From: Granulosicoccus sp047634635
GTDB taxonomy: Bacteria > Pseudomonadota > Gammaproteobacteria > Granulosicoccales > Granulosicoccaceae
DNA: 14,316 bases
NCBI GenBank assembly: GCA_047634635.1
Contig: JBLIIE010000131.1
Span: 1-14,316, forward strand
Direction: 5' to 3'
Both the position numbers and the translations under genes were made by a program. This document shows positions 7,483-14,316 of the stretch, one piece after another (within the stretch, counting starts at the first letter, position 1; every line of letters begins with the position of its first letter). The notes under the pieces are model-generated. The model was not told the DNA's origin. It did no database searches and worked only from the letters and a program-made list of their open reading frames with translations.

Positions 7483-8234
7483 ACCTCTCCACCGTTAATA
7501 GAAATTGCCTGGCCATTAACAGAACTAGTGTTATCGCTTGCTAACCAAATTACGGTAGATGCCACCTCACCTACCTGGATAAAGCGCTTCATTGGATTGC
7601 CTGAGCGCAGATTTTTGGCAGCCTCTTCCGAGGACATACCGGTTTTCTGGACAATGTTGGCAATCGATGCATCCAGCATTGGCGTTTCAATGAAACTCGG
7701 GCAAATAGAATTGACCGTGATACCCGTTCTTGCCAATTCAATCGCAAGCGAGCGCGTCAGACCGATAACCGCATGTTTCGCAGCACAGTAAGTCGACACA
7801 TAAGGGTAACCTTTCAATCCAGCAGAAGACGCAACAGCGATCATCCGCCCCCACCCTTCGCTTTTCATATCGGGCAAACAAGCTTGCCAAAGGTTGAATA
7901 CACCTTTCACGTTCACATCCATCACCGATGCAAGATCGTCCACGTTCATCGCCGCAAAGGGTTTGCTCACCGCCGCGCCTGCATTTGCAACTGCGATAGT
8001 GATAGGACCGTGATCTTTTTTTGCTTGAACTATTGCTGCATCAACAGACTTTCGATCCGTGACATCGCAAGTAATCGACAACGCACCAATAGCGTCGGCC
8101 ACCGTGTTTAACGGTGCTTCGCGGCGCCCGAGAATGGTCACCTTTGAACCTGCGGACGCAAAGTGCTTAGCAATTTCGGCACCCACGCCTGTACCACCGC
8201 CGGACACCACCACATGCCTAACCTTAGCGCTCAT
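7479..8234 (-). CDS. Short-chain dehydrogenase/reductase (SDR), probable 3-hydroxyacyl-CoA or ring-hydroxyl dehydrogenase
   Basis: This 251-residue classical SDR has the nucleotide motif SGGGTGVG (11-18), the structural motif NAGA (84-87), and the catalytic set Ser136, Tyr149 and Lys153 (S-x12-Y-x3-K). It also has the PSFIETPM segment and the usual C-terminal NGQAISINGG. It would oxidise or reduce a hydroxyl/keto group with NAD(P)(H) in the cytosol. Lying directly after the monooxygenase/reductase gene, it plausibly oxidises the 5-hydroxy group of the reduced aminocyclohexene-carboxyl-CoA product, or acts as the beta-hydroxyacyl-CoA dehydrogenase of the following beta-oxidation. The start overlaps the upstream stop (ATGA). 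Specificity cannot be read directly. Confidence 0.92.
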   Translation of the reverse strand: MSAKVRHVVVSGGGTGVGAEIAKHFASAGSKVTILGRREAPLNTVADAIGALSITCDVTDRKSVDAAIVQAKKDHGPITIAVANAGAAVSKPFAAMNVDDLASVMDVNVKGVFNLWQACLPDMKSEGWGRMIAVASSAGLKGYPYVSTYCAAKHAVIGLTRSLAIELARTGITVNSICPSFIETPMLDASIANIVQKTGMSSEEAAKNLRSGNPMKRFIQVGEVASTVIWLASDNTSSVNGQAISINGGEV

Positions 8235-10528
8235 GACTTACCTGCTGACATCTGTGCTTCACGCTCCGCCAAACGCCATGCTTGATCTCTTCCAGCTTCA
8301 TAGGGCTGTGGCCATTTCTCGGACCGATCACCCAATTGCGTGCCAGCATGCAGCGTCCAATACGGGTCTGCCAGATGTGGACGTGCCAGACAAACAAGAT
8401 CGGCACGGCCAGCCATGAGGATTGAGTTCACATGGTCGGGTTCATATATATTGCCAACAGCCATAGTGGCAACACCCGCTTCATTGCGAATGCGATCAGA
8501 GAACGGCGTTTGATACATGCGACCGTATATGGGATTTGCCTCTGTCGACGTTTGACCTGCTGACACATCGATGATGTCAGCACCCTCTGTTTCGAACATT
8601 TGTGCAATCTTCACAGCCTCTTCCGGTGTTACACCCTCATCGCCCATCCAGTCAGTTGCCGAGATGCGAACAGCCATCGGTTTACTGTCAGGCCAGACAT
8701 ATCGAATGGCCCTGAACACCTCTAAGGGATAGCGCATGCGGTTGTCCAATGACCCACCGAATTCATCGATGCGCACATTGGACAACGGTGAAATGAAAGA
8801 TGAAATCAGATAGCCATGCGCTGCATGTAGTTCGATCATATCGAAGCCTGCGCGATTAGCCATTTCAGCAGATGCGACAAACTGATCACGGACTCTATCC
8901 ATCTCTTGTCGGGATATTTCGTGTGGCGTTGCATTGGCATCAGACCAAGCAATAGCGGAGGCAGACTTCAAATCCCAATTGCCCGATTCAAGTGGTTGGT
9001 CCATGCCTTCCCAACCAATGCGTGTAGATCCTTTACGACCAGAATGACCAATCTGGCAACAGGTTTTAGCGTACGTTTCAGTGTGAATGAAATCATTCAA
9101 ACGCAACCAAGCCGTTTCATGCTCTATCGTGTACAAGCCTGGACAGCCAGGGGTAATGCGCCCGTCAGCAGAGACACAGGTCATTTCTGTGTAAACCAAT
9201 CCAGCACCACCTTTTGCACGCTCACCGTAATGAATAAGATGCCAATCAGTTGGGCAACCATCAACGGCTTTGTACTGCGCCATTGGCGAAACAACGATGC
9301 GGTTCACTAACGCCATATCGCGCAATTGATACGGGGCAAACATAGGCGCTCTCACGGGTTCATTCGGCCCGACGCCTGCCTGCTCCTGAAACCACTTCTC
9401 AGCCGAACGGAGCCAATTAGGATCCCTTGCGCGAAGGTTTTCATGGCTGATGCGTTGAGAACGAGTAAGCAGCGAGTAATTGAGTTGAACCGGATCAAGG
9501 TGCAAATAGCGTTCGACATCTTCAAACCATTCAACTGAGTTTCGTGCAGCTGATTGCAGACGTAATACTTCGAGTCGGCACTGCTCTTCGTATTTTTTGA
9601 ACGCAGAGGCGACATCGGGTTGATCGGCAAGATGTTCCGCTAGTGCTGCAGCGCTTTCCAGAGCTAGTTTGGTACCGGAGCCAATGGAGAAATGGGCGGT
9701 AGCAGAGGCATCACCAAGCAAAACGATATTTTTGTGGCTCCAGGTCTCACACAACACACGAGGAAAGCGTATCCAGGCAGAGCCTCTAATGTGGTTGGCG
9801 TTAGTCATCAGCTTATGACCACCCAGATGTTTTTTGAATATGTCTTCGCAAATGGCAATGGACTCTTGTTGGCTTATATCTGCAAACCCAAAAGCATCGT
9901 AAGTCGCCTGCGAACACTCAACAATAAACGTCGCAGTTTCATCGTCAAACTGATAGGCGTGTACCCAAATCCAGCCTTTATCAGTTTCTTCAAATATGAA
10001 GGTGAAAGCATCATTGAATTTTTGATGCGTCCCAAGCCACACAAATTGGCATAGACGCTGATCAATATCCGGCTTGAAGATATCGGAAAATTCAGTGCGT
10101 GTAATGGAATTGAGTCCATCACATGCAACCACGACATCATAGTCATCAGCATAGTCTGATGCGCTTTTTACGTGGGTCTCAAAGCGCAAATCCACACCTA
10201 ACTCAAGTGCTCGTTCCTGCAATATGATCAATAGGCGGCGTCGGCCGATTCCACAAAATCCATGGCCGGTAGACAGCATCTTCTGGCCCTGATGATGCAC
10301 CGCAATATCATCCCAATAGGCAAAGTGCTCAGCAATCGCCGTAGCACTAACGTGGTCATTGGCTTTGAGGTATTCGAGCGTTTCATTTGAAAGGACAACT
10401 CCCCAGCCAAATGTGTCATCGGGTTTATTGCGTTCAAGGACGGTGACTGACGCCTCTGGCAGGCGCAATTTCATGGAAATTGCGAAATACAGACCAGCAG
10501 GTCCTCCTCCTAGGCAAGCAATATTCAC
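8231..10528 (-). CDS. abmA: 2-aminobenzoyl-CoA monooxygenase/reductase-type bifunctional flavoprotein
   Basis: This 765-residue protein fuses two enzymes. Residues 1 to about 380 are a PHBH-type FAD monooxygenase with GGGPAG (7-12), the DG motif CDGLNSITR (136-144) and the GD motif LLGDASATAHFSIGSGTK (270-287). Residues about 394-765 are an old-yellow-enzyme/NADH:flavin oxidoreductase TIM barrel: APMFAPYQLRDM (394-405), VSPMAQYKA (413-421), the HAAHGYL active-site motif (568-574, His568/His571) and LARPHLADP (714-722). This arrangement is known for Azoarcus 2-aminobenzoyl-CoA monooxygenase/reductase, which hydroxylates and then reduces the ring, and for enzymes annotated as bifunctional salicylyl-CoA 5-hydroxylase. 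The neighbouring ligase and beta-oxidation genes favour the former. The start is a GTG with only weak Shine-Dalgarno purines; an in-frame TAG upstream leaves no ATG alternative. It is the first gene of the operon. Confidence 0.92.
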   Translation of the reverse strand: MNIACLGGGPAGLYFAISMKLRLPEASVTVLERNKPDDTFGWGVVLSNETLEYLKANDHVSATAIAEHFAYWDDIAVHHQGQKMLSTGHGFCGIGRRRLLIILQERALELGVDLRFETHVKSASDYADDYDVVVACDGLNSITRTEFSDIFKPDIDQRLCQFVWLGTHQKFNDAFTFIFEETDKGWIWVHAYQFDDETATFIVECSQATYDAFGFADISQQESIAICEDIFKKHLGGHKLMTNANHIRGSAWIRFPRVLCETWSHKNIVLLGDASATAHFSIGSGTKLALESAAALAEHLADQPDVASAFKKYEEQCRLEVLRLQSAARNSVEWFEDVERYLHLDPVQLNYSLLTRSQRISHENLRARDPNWLRSAEKWFQEQAGVGPNEPVRAPMFAPYQLRDMALVNRIVVSPMAQYKAVDGCPTDWHLIHYGERAKGGAGLVYTEMTCVSADGRITPGCPGLYTIEHETAWLRLNDFIHTETYAKTCCQIGHSGRKGSTRIGWEGMDQPLESGNWDLKSASAIAWSDANATPHEISRQEMDRVRDQFVASAEMANRAGFDMIELHAAHGYLISSFISPLSNVRIDEFGGSLDNRMRYPLEVFRAIRYVWPDSKPMAVRISATDWMGDEGVTPEEAVKIAQMFETEGADIIDVSAGQTSTEANPIYGRMYQTPFSDRIRNEAGVATMAVGNIYEPDHVNSILMAGRADLVCLARPHLADPYWTLHAGTQLGDRSEKWPQPYEAGRDQAWRLAEREAQMSAGKS

Positions 10529-10577
10529 GATATCTCTTAGTCCTGTTATAGCAACGCAAACTATGGCGATGCGGAAA

Positions 10578-10606
10578 ACAGTAATACTTTATACCTAAAA
10601 TATCAA
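10578..10606 (-). promoter_or_regulatory. Weak candidate promoter for the anthraniloyl-CoA operon
   Basis: On the minus strand TTGATA (10606-10601) is followed after 17 bases by TACTGT (10583-10578), or after 14 bases by TATTAC. A TATAAA at 10593-10588 is a third option. None pairs well with a consensus partner, so the promoter would be weak or activator-dependent. It overlaps the palindromic half-sites, and its position 50-80 bp before the GTG suits the operon's first gene. Confidence 0.3.
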
Positions 10607-10633
10607 CTGCTAATATTTTAACTATAAAATATT
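10596..10633. promoter_or_regulatory. Candidate MarR operator: palindrome with a third half-site
   Basis: An 8-base half-site occurs three times: TAAAATAT at 10596-10603, its inverse ATATTTTA at 10613-10620, and TAAAATAT again at 10625-10632. The second and third form a 22-bp perfect inverted repeat (10612-10633) with 9-bp arms and a 4-bp centre. The first and second form an inverted repeat with a 9-bp spacer. The array lies 68 bp upstream of the operon's GTG and also upstream of the divergent permease gene. Size, AT-richness and position fit binding of a MarR dimer to adjacent sites. AT-rich DNA makes such repeats easier by chance, but three copies of eight bases within 38 bp is notable. Confidence 0.55.
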
Positions 10634-10723
10634 TATTAAAGCGCAAATTCATCCATACTCACCCTAGAGTTCTACTACGCGTTCTGAACGTTTGAGCTGG
10701 ATCCCCTCTTGTACAATCTGACA

Positions 10724-11638
10724 ATGCCAACCACTCTCAGCCGTTTCATCCCCATCGTGTTCGTTCTGTTATGGAGCACCGGCTTCATCATGGCCCGCTT
10801 CGGGATGGAAACCGCAGAGCCTGCAAGCTTTCTTTCTATCCGATTTGCACTCGCTGCAATCGCTCTGCTCATTATCACTCTTGTTTTTCCGTCACTCAGA
10901 ACCATGCAACCTAAGTGGAAGCAAGTTGGCCACGCAGCTGTTGCTGGCATATTGCTCCAGGCGGTTTATTTAGGTGGAGTATTTGCTGGAGTAAACCAGG
11001 GCATCGGTGCAGGTCTATCCTCACTGATCGTCGGCATCCAGCCTGTACTTACCGTTTTGTTGGCTGCCGTCTGGCTCTCTGAAAAACTCACATGGGAGAA
11101 AATCACGGGCATAGCATTAGGGTTTCTTGGCGTGGCATTGGTTACCGCCGAATGGGGTCATGTCGACGGTGCTATCTCGCTAAACGGCATCGGGTTTTGT
11201 ATTGCAGCACTTATTGGTATAACTCTTGGCACGCTCTACCAAAAACGGTTTTGCCAAACGCTCGACTTACACATCAACATGATGTCGCAGTATGTGGCCA
11301 GCACGTTGTTTCTGCTTCCCTTCGCCTTAACGTGGGAGTCATACTCTATCGACTGGACACCAAAACTTCTGGCAGTGCTGGTTTGGCTTGTTTTCGTGCT
11401 CTCGATCGGTGCCGTATTTCTGCTAATGTGGCTTATTAAGGTCGGTGAAGCTGGTCGGGTATCCACCTTGTTTTTTCTGGTGCCACCCGTGGTCGCAATT
11501 GAGGCCTGGATTTTGTTCGACGAACCATTAACTTGGAAGGTTATCGCAGGAACCCTGCTGTGCATCGTTGGAGTTGCAATTGTCAGTGGGGCACTTACCA
11601 AACTAAAAACTAGTGTGAAAGAAAAGAAGATACTTTAA
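10724..11638 (+). CDS. EamA/DMT family permease
   Basis: This 304-residue integral membrane protein has about ten hydrophobic helices in two EamA repeats. The first repeat ends with QPVLTVLLAAVWLSEKLTW and GIALGFLGVALV, the second with the parallel VPPVVAIEAWILFDEPLTW and GTLLCIVGVAIV; each carries the hallmark E-x-L-T-W before the last helix. DMT permeases of this type move small metabolites such as amino acids, often outwards, at the inner membrane. The gene is divergent from the anthraniloyl-CoA operon, so it may share control with it, but the substrate is unknown. I chose the ATG at 10724. A TTG at 10709 in the same frame has a weak GGA before it, whereas the ATG has no Shine-Dalgarno. 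A TACAAT at 10712-10717 could be a -10 element giving an almost leaderless mRNA. Confidence 0.88.
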   Translation: MPTTLSRFIPIVFVLLWSTGFIMARFGMETAEPASFLSIRFALAAIALLIITLVFPSLRTMQPKWKQVGHAAVAGILLQAVYLGGVFAGVNQGIGAGLSSLIVGIQPVLTVLLAAVWLSEKLTWEKITGIALGFLGVALVTAEWGHVDGAISLNGIGFCIAALIGITLGTLYQKRFCQTLDLHINMMSQYVASTLFLLPFALTWESYSIDWTPKLLAVLVWLVFVLSIGAVFLLMWLIKVGEAGRVSTLFFLVPPVVAIEAWILFDEPLTWKVIAGTLLCIVGVAIVSGALTKLKTSVKEKKIL

Positions 11639-11669
11639 CAACAATATTTCAACCAGTAATAGGCCGACT

Positions 11670-12203
11670 GTGGATAACTTGATCGTTGGAAATTCTGAAT
11701 TAGCAGATATGCCAACCATTGCCAACATCTATACAAACGAGGTGCTCACAGGATTGGCAACCTTCGAAACCAACCCTCAAGACGTTCATGAACTTATAGG
11801 CCGCAGGCAACAACTATTAAACAATAGCTTTCCATACCTGGTTGCCTGCATTGATTAAAAAGTTGCTGGCTATGCATACGCCAGTCCCTATCATGCACGC
11901 GCCGATTACCAGAATTCGATTGAAAACTCTGTCTATGTTAATGATCAGATAAGGAATCGTGGAGTGGGAAAGCTACTGCTAGAACAATTGATCTTAGCTT
12001 GTGAGATGGGGCCTTGGCGTCAGATGATTGCTGTCATCGGCAATTCGATAAACACTGGTTCAATTGCACTGCATAAAAAACACAGTTTTTGCCATGTTGG
12101 AACTATTGAAACTGTTGGATATAAACTAGATCAATGAGTTGACACACTTATCATGCAGCGCACTCTGAATGAGGGCTCTGAAAAAAACCCATTGAAACGG
12201 TAA
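11670..12203 (+). pseudogene. GNAT N-acetyltransferase (phosphinothricin acetyltransferase-like) with two in-frame nonsense codons
   Basis: Read in one frame from GTG 11670 to TAA 12201-12203, this gives 177 codons, the full size of PAT/YncA-like GNAT enzymes, but with stops at codon 63 (TAA, 11856-11858) and codon 156 (TGA, 12135-12137). Family sequence continues across both. Before the first are LADMPTIANIYTNEVL and TFETNP; after it come VAGYAYASPYHARADY, the acetyl-CoA loop RNRGVGKLLLEQLI, MIAVIGNSINTGSIALHKKHSF and HVGTIETVGYKL. After the TGA the ending VDTLIMQRTL follows. The TGA stands where these enzymes normally have Trp (TGG). No frameshift is present. Intact members acetylate amines such as phosphinothricin or methionine sulfone/sulfoximine. 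It follows the permease by 31 bp. The first 62 codons alone could not form an acetyltransferase, so I call it a recent pseudogene. Confidence 0.85.
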
Positions 12204-12449
12204 AGCCAAACACATTGATAACCAAATCGATTGCTTTGAACCACAGACATTCTATCGTGCACTCGCAGTCTTGAACGACGGGCAATAATGGGCTCCAAGG
12301 GCAACAAATGTTGATAAGCCGTTTATGATCCTGAGAAGAAAATCACGACATTAGTGTAAGGCTAATATCAAGAATCTCCATTTCGCACAAAATCCCGATA
12401 TGCCTCACGTTTTTCATGCCACGATGAATCAAGCAATTCAAGTGAAAGC
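12204..12449. other. Intergenic region between the broken GNAT gene and the dioxygenase gene
   Basis: No gene is supported here. One frame (12202-12288) is open for about 28 codons and has a protein-like stretch (QIDCFEPQTFYRALAVLNDG) ending in TAA. It could be a short remnant of a lost gene, but I recognise no family. No strong hairpin with a T-tract marks the end of the converging transcripts; only short stems such as TGAAT/ATTCA near 12427-12442 are visible. Confidence 0.4.
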
Positions 12450-13313
12450 TCAGGCGTCGTAGAAACCCGGCGGATGCAGACCGACGACGGTTTTTTCCCG
12501 CTCTGATACAGCGCGTTCAATTGCCTCATCGCTGAGATGGTTTACGATATCCGTTGTCTGGAGCCGTTGAGCAATGTCGCGCCGTCCGTATTGCACCTGC
12601 AGGAAAAACCGGCCTTTGTCATCAGAGCTGGTCGGCATCCGGCGATGCCAAATATCGGATACAAAAAACACCGCATCCCCTGCATTGCCAAGCGGGACCG
12701 AAGGACCCGCACCATGGTAAGAGATCAGGCCGTCGATATCTTGATCTGGAGGAAGCTGACCGGAGGTGTGGCTACGCGGAATAAAACCTGTAGGTCCTGA
12801 TTCCAGACCACAATCCTGCAAAAGAATATGGCAGCCAATCATGAAAATCGGGTACGGGATTCTGTTATCCCAAGGCACATCAGCTGGACGAGGGATATGT
12901 GGGCCTGCATCTATATGCCATGGGTTCCCTACGTCAAATGGGGCTTTTTCTTTTTGTGGCTGATTCCACCAGGCGGTATTAGAGACAACGTGGCAATCGG
13001 GACCAAGCAGTGGCTCTATAACGGCGAGGATCGAAGGATGCGATACAGCGCTCTGAGCGGCAGCGCTTCGGTTAAGCACCTCATAACGAAAATCAGCATA
13101 GTCTGCTTCAGTGGCATCTGGCAGCCTTACATCAGGGCGTCTTGTTTCAAATAGCGCTTTGAGCTCTGCACTCAGAGTCTCGACTTCATCGGGTGAAATC
13201 GCACCTTTAACTATCACAAAACCATCGTTTTCTAGATCCGTCGCAGCCTGTGGAACGTCGCTTTTTAGCAGCTCAAGATTCCCACCTCTGGTCAAGTATT
13301 TTCTTGTAATCAT
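12450..13313 (-). CDS. Phytanoyl-CoA dioxygenase (PhyH) family Fe(II)/2-oxoglutarate oxygenase
   Basis: This 287-residue protein carries the non-haem iron triad of the PhyH family: H-x-D in NPWHIDAGPH (His133, Asp135) and the distal His223 in SDIWHRRMP. Arg235 (DKGRFFLQVQYGRR) is placed to bind 2-oxoglutarate. The N-terminal LENDGFVIVKGAISPDEV is the usual opening helix and strand. Such enzymes hydroxylate varied small molecules, including acyl-CoAs, ectoine and secondary metabolites, so the substrate is open. The ATG at 13313 has no Shine-Dalgarno. A possible -35 (TTGACT) lies only about 30 bp upstream, which would give a nearly leaderless transcript. The gene is divergent from an AcuR-type TetR regulator about 470 bp away, which might control it. 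Confidence 0.87.
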   Translation of the reverse strand: MITRKYLTRGGNLELLKSDVPQAATDLENDGFVIVKGAISPDEVETLSAELKALFETRRPDVRLPDATEADYADFRYEVLNRSAAAQSAVSHPSILAVIEPLLGPDCHVVSNTAWWNQPQKEKAPFDVGNPWHIDAGPHIPRPADVPWDNRIPYPIFMIGCHILLQDCGLESGPTGFIPRSHTSGQLPPDQDIDGLISYHGAGPSVPLGNAGDAVFFVSDIWHRRMPTSSDDKGRFFLQVQYGRRDIAQRLQTTDIVNHLSDEAIERAVSEREKTVVGLHPPGFYDA

Positions 13314-13321
13314 GGGCGTAG

Positions 13322-13350
13322 ATACTGTTGAACTATGTTCTTAAAGTCAA
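13322..13350 (-). promoter_or_regulatory. Candidate promoter of the PhyH-family gene
   Basis: On the minus strand TTGACT (13350-13345, five of six consensus bases) is followed after 17 bases by CAGTAT (13327-13322, three of six). The expected start point falls within a few bases of the ATG at 13313, consistent with the absence of a Shine-Dalgarno sequence there. The -10 match is poor. Confidence 0.3.
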
Positions 13351-13486
13351 GGCGTTGTTGAATCGTGCATCGATTTCCACTACCGAATGAACAGCATATA
13401 GTTCTATCGCAAAATGTCTGCTGCTGGCAGTATTTCAGCAACTCAAAATGTAGTATTTTTTAAAGAAATGCAATACCTATGGATTC

Positions 13487-13498
13487 GATCATATGATC
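13487..13498. promoter_or_regulatory. Perfect 12-bp palindrome, possible operator
   Basis: GATCATATGATC reads identically on both strands and sits in the divergent region, about 175 bp upstream of the dioxygenase ATG and 290 bp upstream of the TetR start. It could be a regulator site, including one for the adjacent TetR protein. The distance from either gene and the short length keep this tentative. Confidence 0.3.
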
Positions 13499-13714
13499 TA
13501 TATGCGTGACAACAATGTGTAATGACGATTAAGGTAGTGGTGCTGGACCGTTAAACGTTATTGAGACAGCCTGGTCAGACCTCGTCAACGGTTTCCCAAT
13601 GCAAGCCACTTTAGTTGATCGAATAATTTAAGCGCTTTGCCTCTGTCGCGTTCAATAATCGAGGAAACCAAACCAACAGCACACCGACGGTACGTCCATC
13701 GACAATATCAGTGC

Positions 13715-13743
13715 TTTATTTAATTATACGATCGGTCTATTAT
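13715..13743 (+). promoter_or_regulatory. Candidate promoter of the TetR gene
   Basis: TTTATT (13715-13720) and TATTAT (13738-13743) are separated by 17 bp, about 40 bp upstream of the TTG start. The spacer contains CGATCGGTCTA directly before the -10, a sequence reminiscent of the GGTCTA half-sites bound by some TetR repressors, although the matching left half is degenerate. Autoregulation is plausible. Confidence 0.35.
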
Positions 13744-13784
13744 ATGTACATCTATCGATAAAACGTCGATTCGGAGCTAGTTAG

Positions 13785-14316
13785 TTGCAACCAAGACTTG
13801 AAAAACGCAAACGAGGGAGACCGTCGAAGGACAAGGCTGGGCACAATGAAACTCGGCAGGCAATATTAAGTGCAGGTGTGGCAGCGTTGACCGAGAAGGG
13901 ATTTTCGGCGACAGGCATCGACGAAATTCTACGTAAAATTGACGTTCCCAAAGGGTCTTTCTATCACTACTTCAAGAGTAAGGAAGCATTCGGGGCAGAG
14001 CTCATAAATCGCTACGCACACTATTTCTCTGCCAAGCTAGATCGGATTTTTCTCGATGAATCACGTACGCCAAAGCAACGGCTGCATGATTTTTTCCAGG
14101 ACGCAGAAGTGGGGATGAAACGCTACAACTTCTCGCGAGGCTGTCTTGTGGGAAATCTGGGTCAGGAGATGGGTGCGCTGCCCCCTTCTTATCGTAGCCT
14201 CTTGATCGAGGTCTTTGTCGACTGGCAAGACAAGACTTCGGCTTGCCTGAAAGAGGCGGTAGAAGCGGGAGAAATTTCCTCGAACATAGATTGTGACAAG
14301 GCCGCAGAGTTTTTCT
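13785..14316 (+). CDS. TetR family regulator, AcuR-like (truncated by window end)
   Basis: The frame is open from a TTG at 13785 to the window end (177 codons). An in-frame TAG immediately precedes the TTG, no earlier start exists, and GGAG lies 9 nt upstream, so TTG is the likely start. After a basic N-terminus (KRKRGRPSKDK) comes the TetR DNA-binding domain: an AILSAGVAALTEKGFSATGI helix region, then VPKGSFYHYFKSKEAFG (54-70) with the recognition helix. The ligand domain contains RGCLVGNLGQEMGALP (118-133), a stretch I recognise from AcuR, the TetR repressor of acrylate/DMSP utilisation genes, and its relatives. It probably represses neighbouring genes beyond the window, itself, or the divergent PhyH-family gene. 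About 20-30 residues are missing at the C-terminus. Confidence 0.88.
   Translation, partial: MQPRLEKRKRGRPSKDKAGHNETRQAILSAGVAALTEKGFSATGIDEILRKIDVPKGSFYHYFKSKEAFGAELINRYAHYFSAKLDRIFLDESRTPKQRLHDFFQDAEVGMKRYNFSRGCLVGNLGQEMGALPPSYRSLLIEVFVDWQDKTSACLKEAVEAGEISSNIDCDKAAEFF

Larger units (their letters stand above)
13314..13784. other. 470-bp divergent intergenic region (phyH-family gene / TetR gene)
   Basis: No convincing coding sequence is present. It holds candidate promoters on both sides (13322-13350 minus, 13715-13743 plus) and a perfect 12-bp palindrome GATCATATGATC at 13487-13498. Two 8-bp palindromes, ATGTACAT (13744-13751) and TATCGATA (13753-13760), lie close before the TetR start. 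The length is unusual for this otherwise compact window and may include degraded DNA. A short stretch at 13351-13365 resembles the terminal repeat of some IS5/IS903-type elements, but no partner end or transposase is visible. Confidence 0.5.

Noticed and set aside
11670..11858. A stand-alone 62-residue protein from the first part of the GNAT gene.
   Set aside because: The same frame continues with clear acetyltransferase sequence after the stop, so this is the first piece of a broken gene.
12202..12288. A short protein-like frame containing EPQTFYRALAVLNDG.
   Set aside because: It has no start, no recognisable family and is under 30 codons; chance cannot be excluded.
13351..13365. GGCGTTGTTGAATCG resembles the terminal inverted repeat of IS903/IS5-type elements.
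   Set aside because: Only about 15 bases match from memory. No inverted partner, target duplication or transposase fragment is visible nearby, so it is not reported as a mobile element.

Overview
This is a proteobacterial chromosomal segment with densely packed genes, intermediate to slightly low GC, mostly ATG starts with some GTG/TTG, and many ATGA-type overlaps. The gene families fit a (possibly marine) alpha- or gammaproteobacterium able to use aromatic acids. The taxon is an inference only.

Layout. Bases 1-1113 (+) carry the end of livG and a complete livF, the two ATPases of a branched-chain-amino-acid/aromatic-acid type ABC importer. Converging on them is a ten-gene minus-strand block (10528 down to 1138). 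In transcription order it reads: a 765-residue fusion of an FAD monooxygenase and an old-yellow-enzyme-type reductase (2-aminobenzoyl-CoA monooxygenase/reductase type), an SDR dehydrogenase, a MarR regulator, a crotonase-fold enzyme, an acyl-CoA dehydrogenase, a benzoate/2-aminobenzoate-CoA ligase, a RidA-like protein, a cupin, a shortened flavin monooxygenase, and a kynurenine-formamidase-like alpha/beta hydrolase. The genes overlap or lie 2-60 bp apart, so they look like one operon. The likely theme is the aerobic CoA-thioester route for anthranilate. The ligase makes 2-aminobenzoyl-CoA, and the fusion protein hydroxylates and reduces the ring. The SDR, crotonase and acyl-CoA dehydrogenase then oxidise, open and beta-oxidise the product. 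The hydrolase, and once perhaps the flavin monooxygenase, may supply anthranilate from an N-acyl or indole/kynurenine-type precursor. The MarR protein probably senses an aroyl-CoA.

The AT-rich gap upstream of the operon (10529-10723) holds a near-perfect 22-bp palindrome plus a third copy of its half-site, a good MarR operator candidate. Divergent from the operon is an EamA/DMT permease (+). It is followed by a phosphinothricin-acetyltransferase-like GNAT gene that is full length and in one frame but broken by two nonsense codons.

The right end has a phytanoyl-CoA-dioxygenase-family gene (-). It is separated by about 470 bp of apparently non-coding DNA from a divergent TetR regulator of the AcuR type (+, TTG start, cut by the window end). 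No RNA genes, CRISPR arrays or intact mobile elements were seen. The most unusual points are the crotonase and RidA proteins that lack the standard catalytic residues of their families, the internally shortened flavin monooxygenase, the doubly interrupted GNAT gene, and the triple half-site operator.
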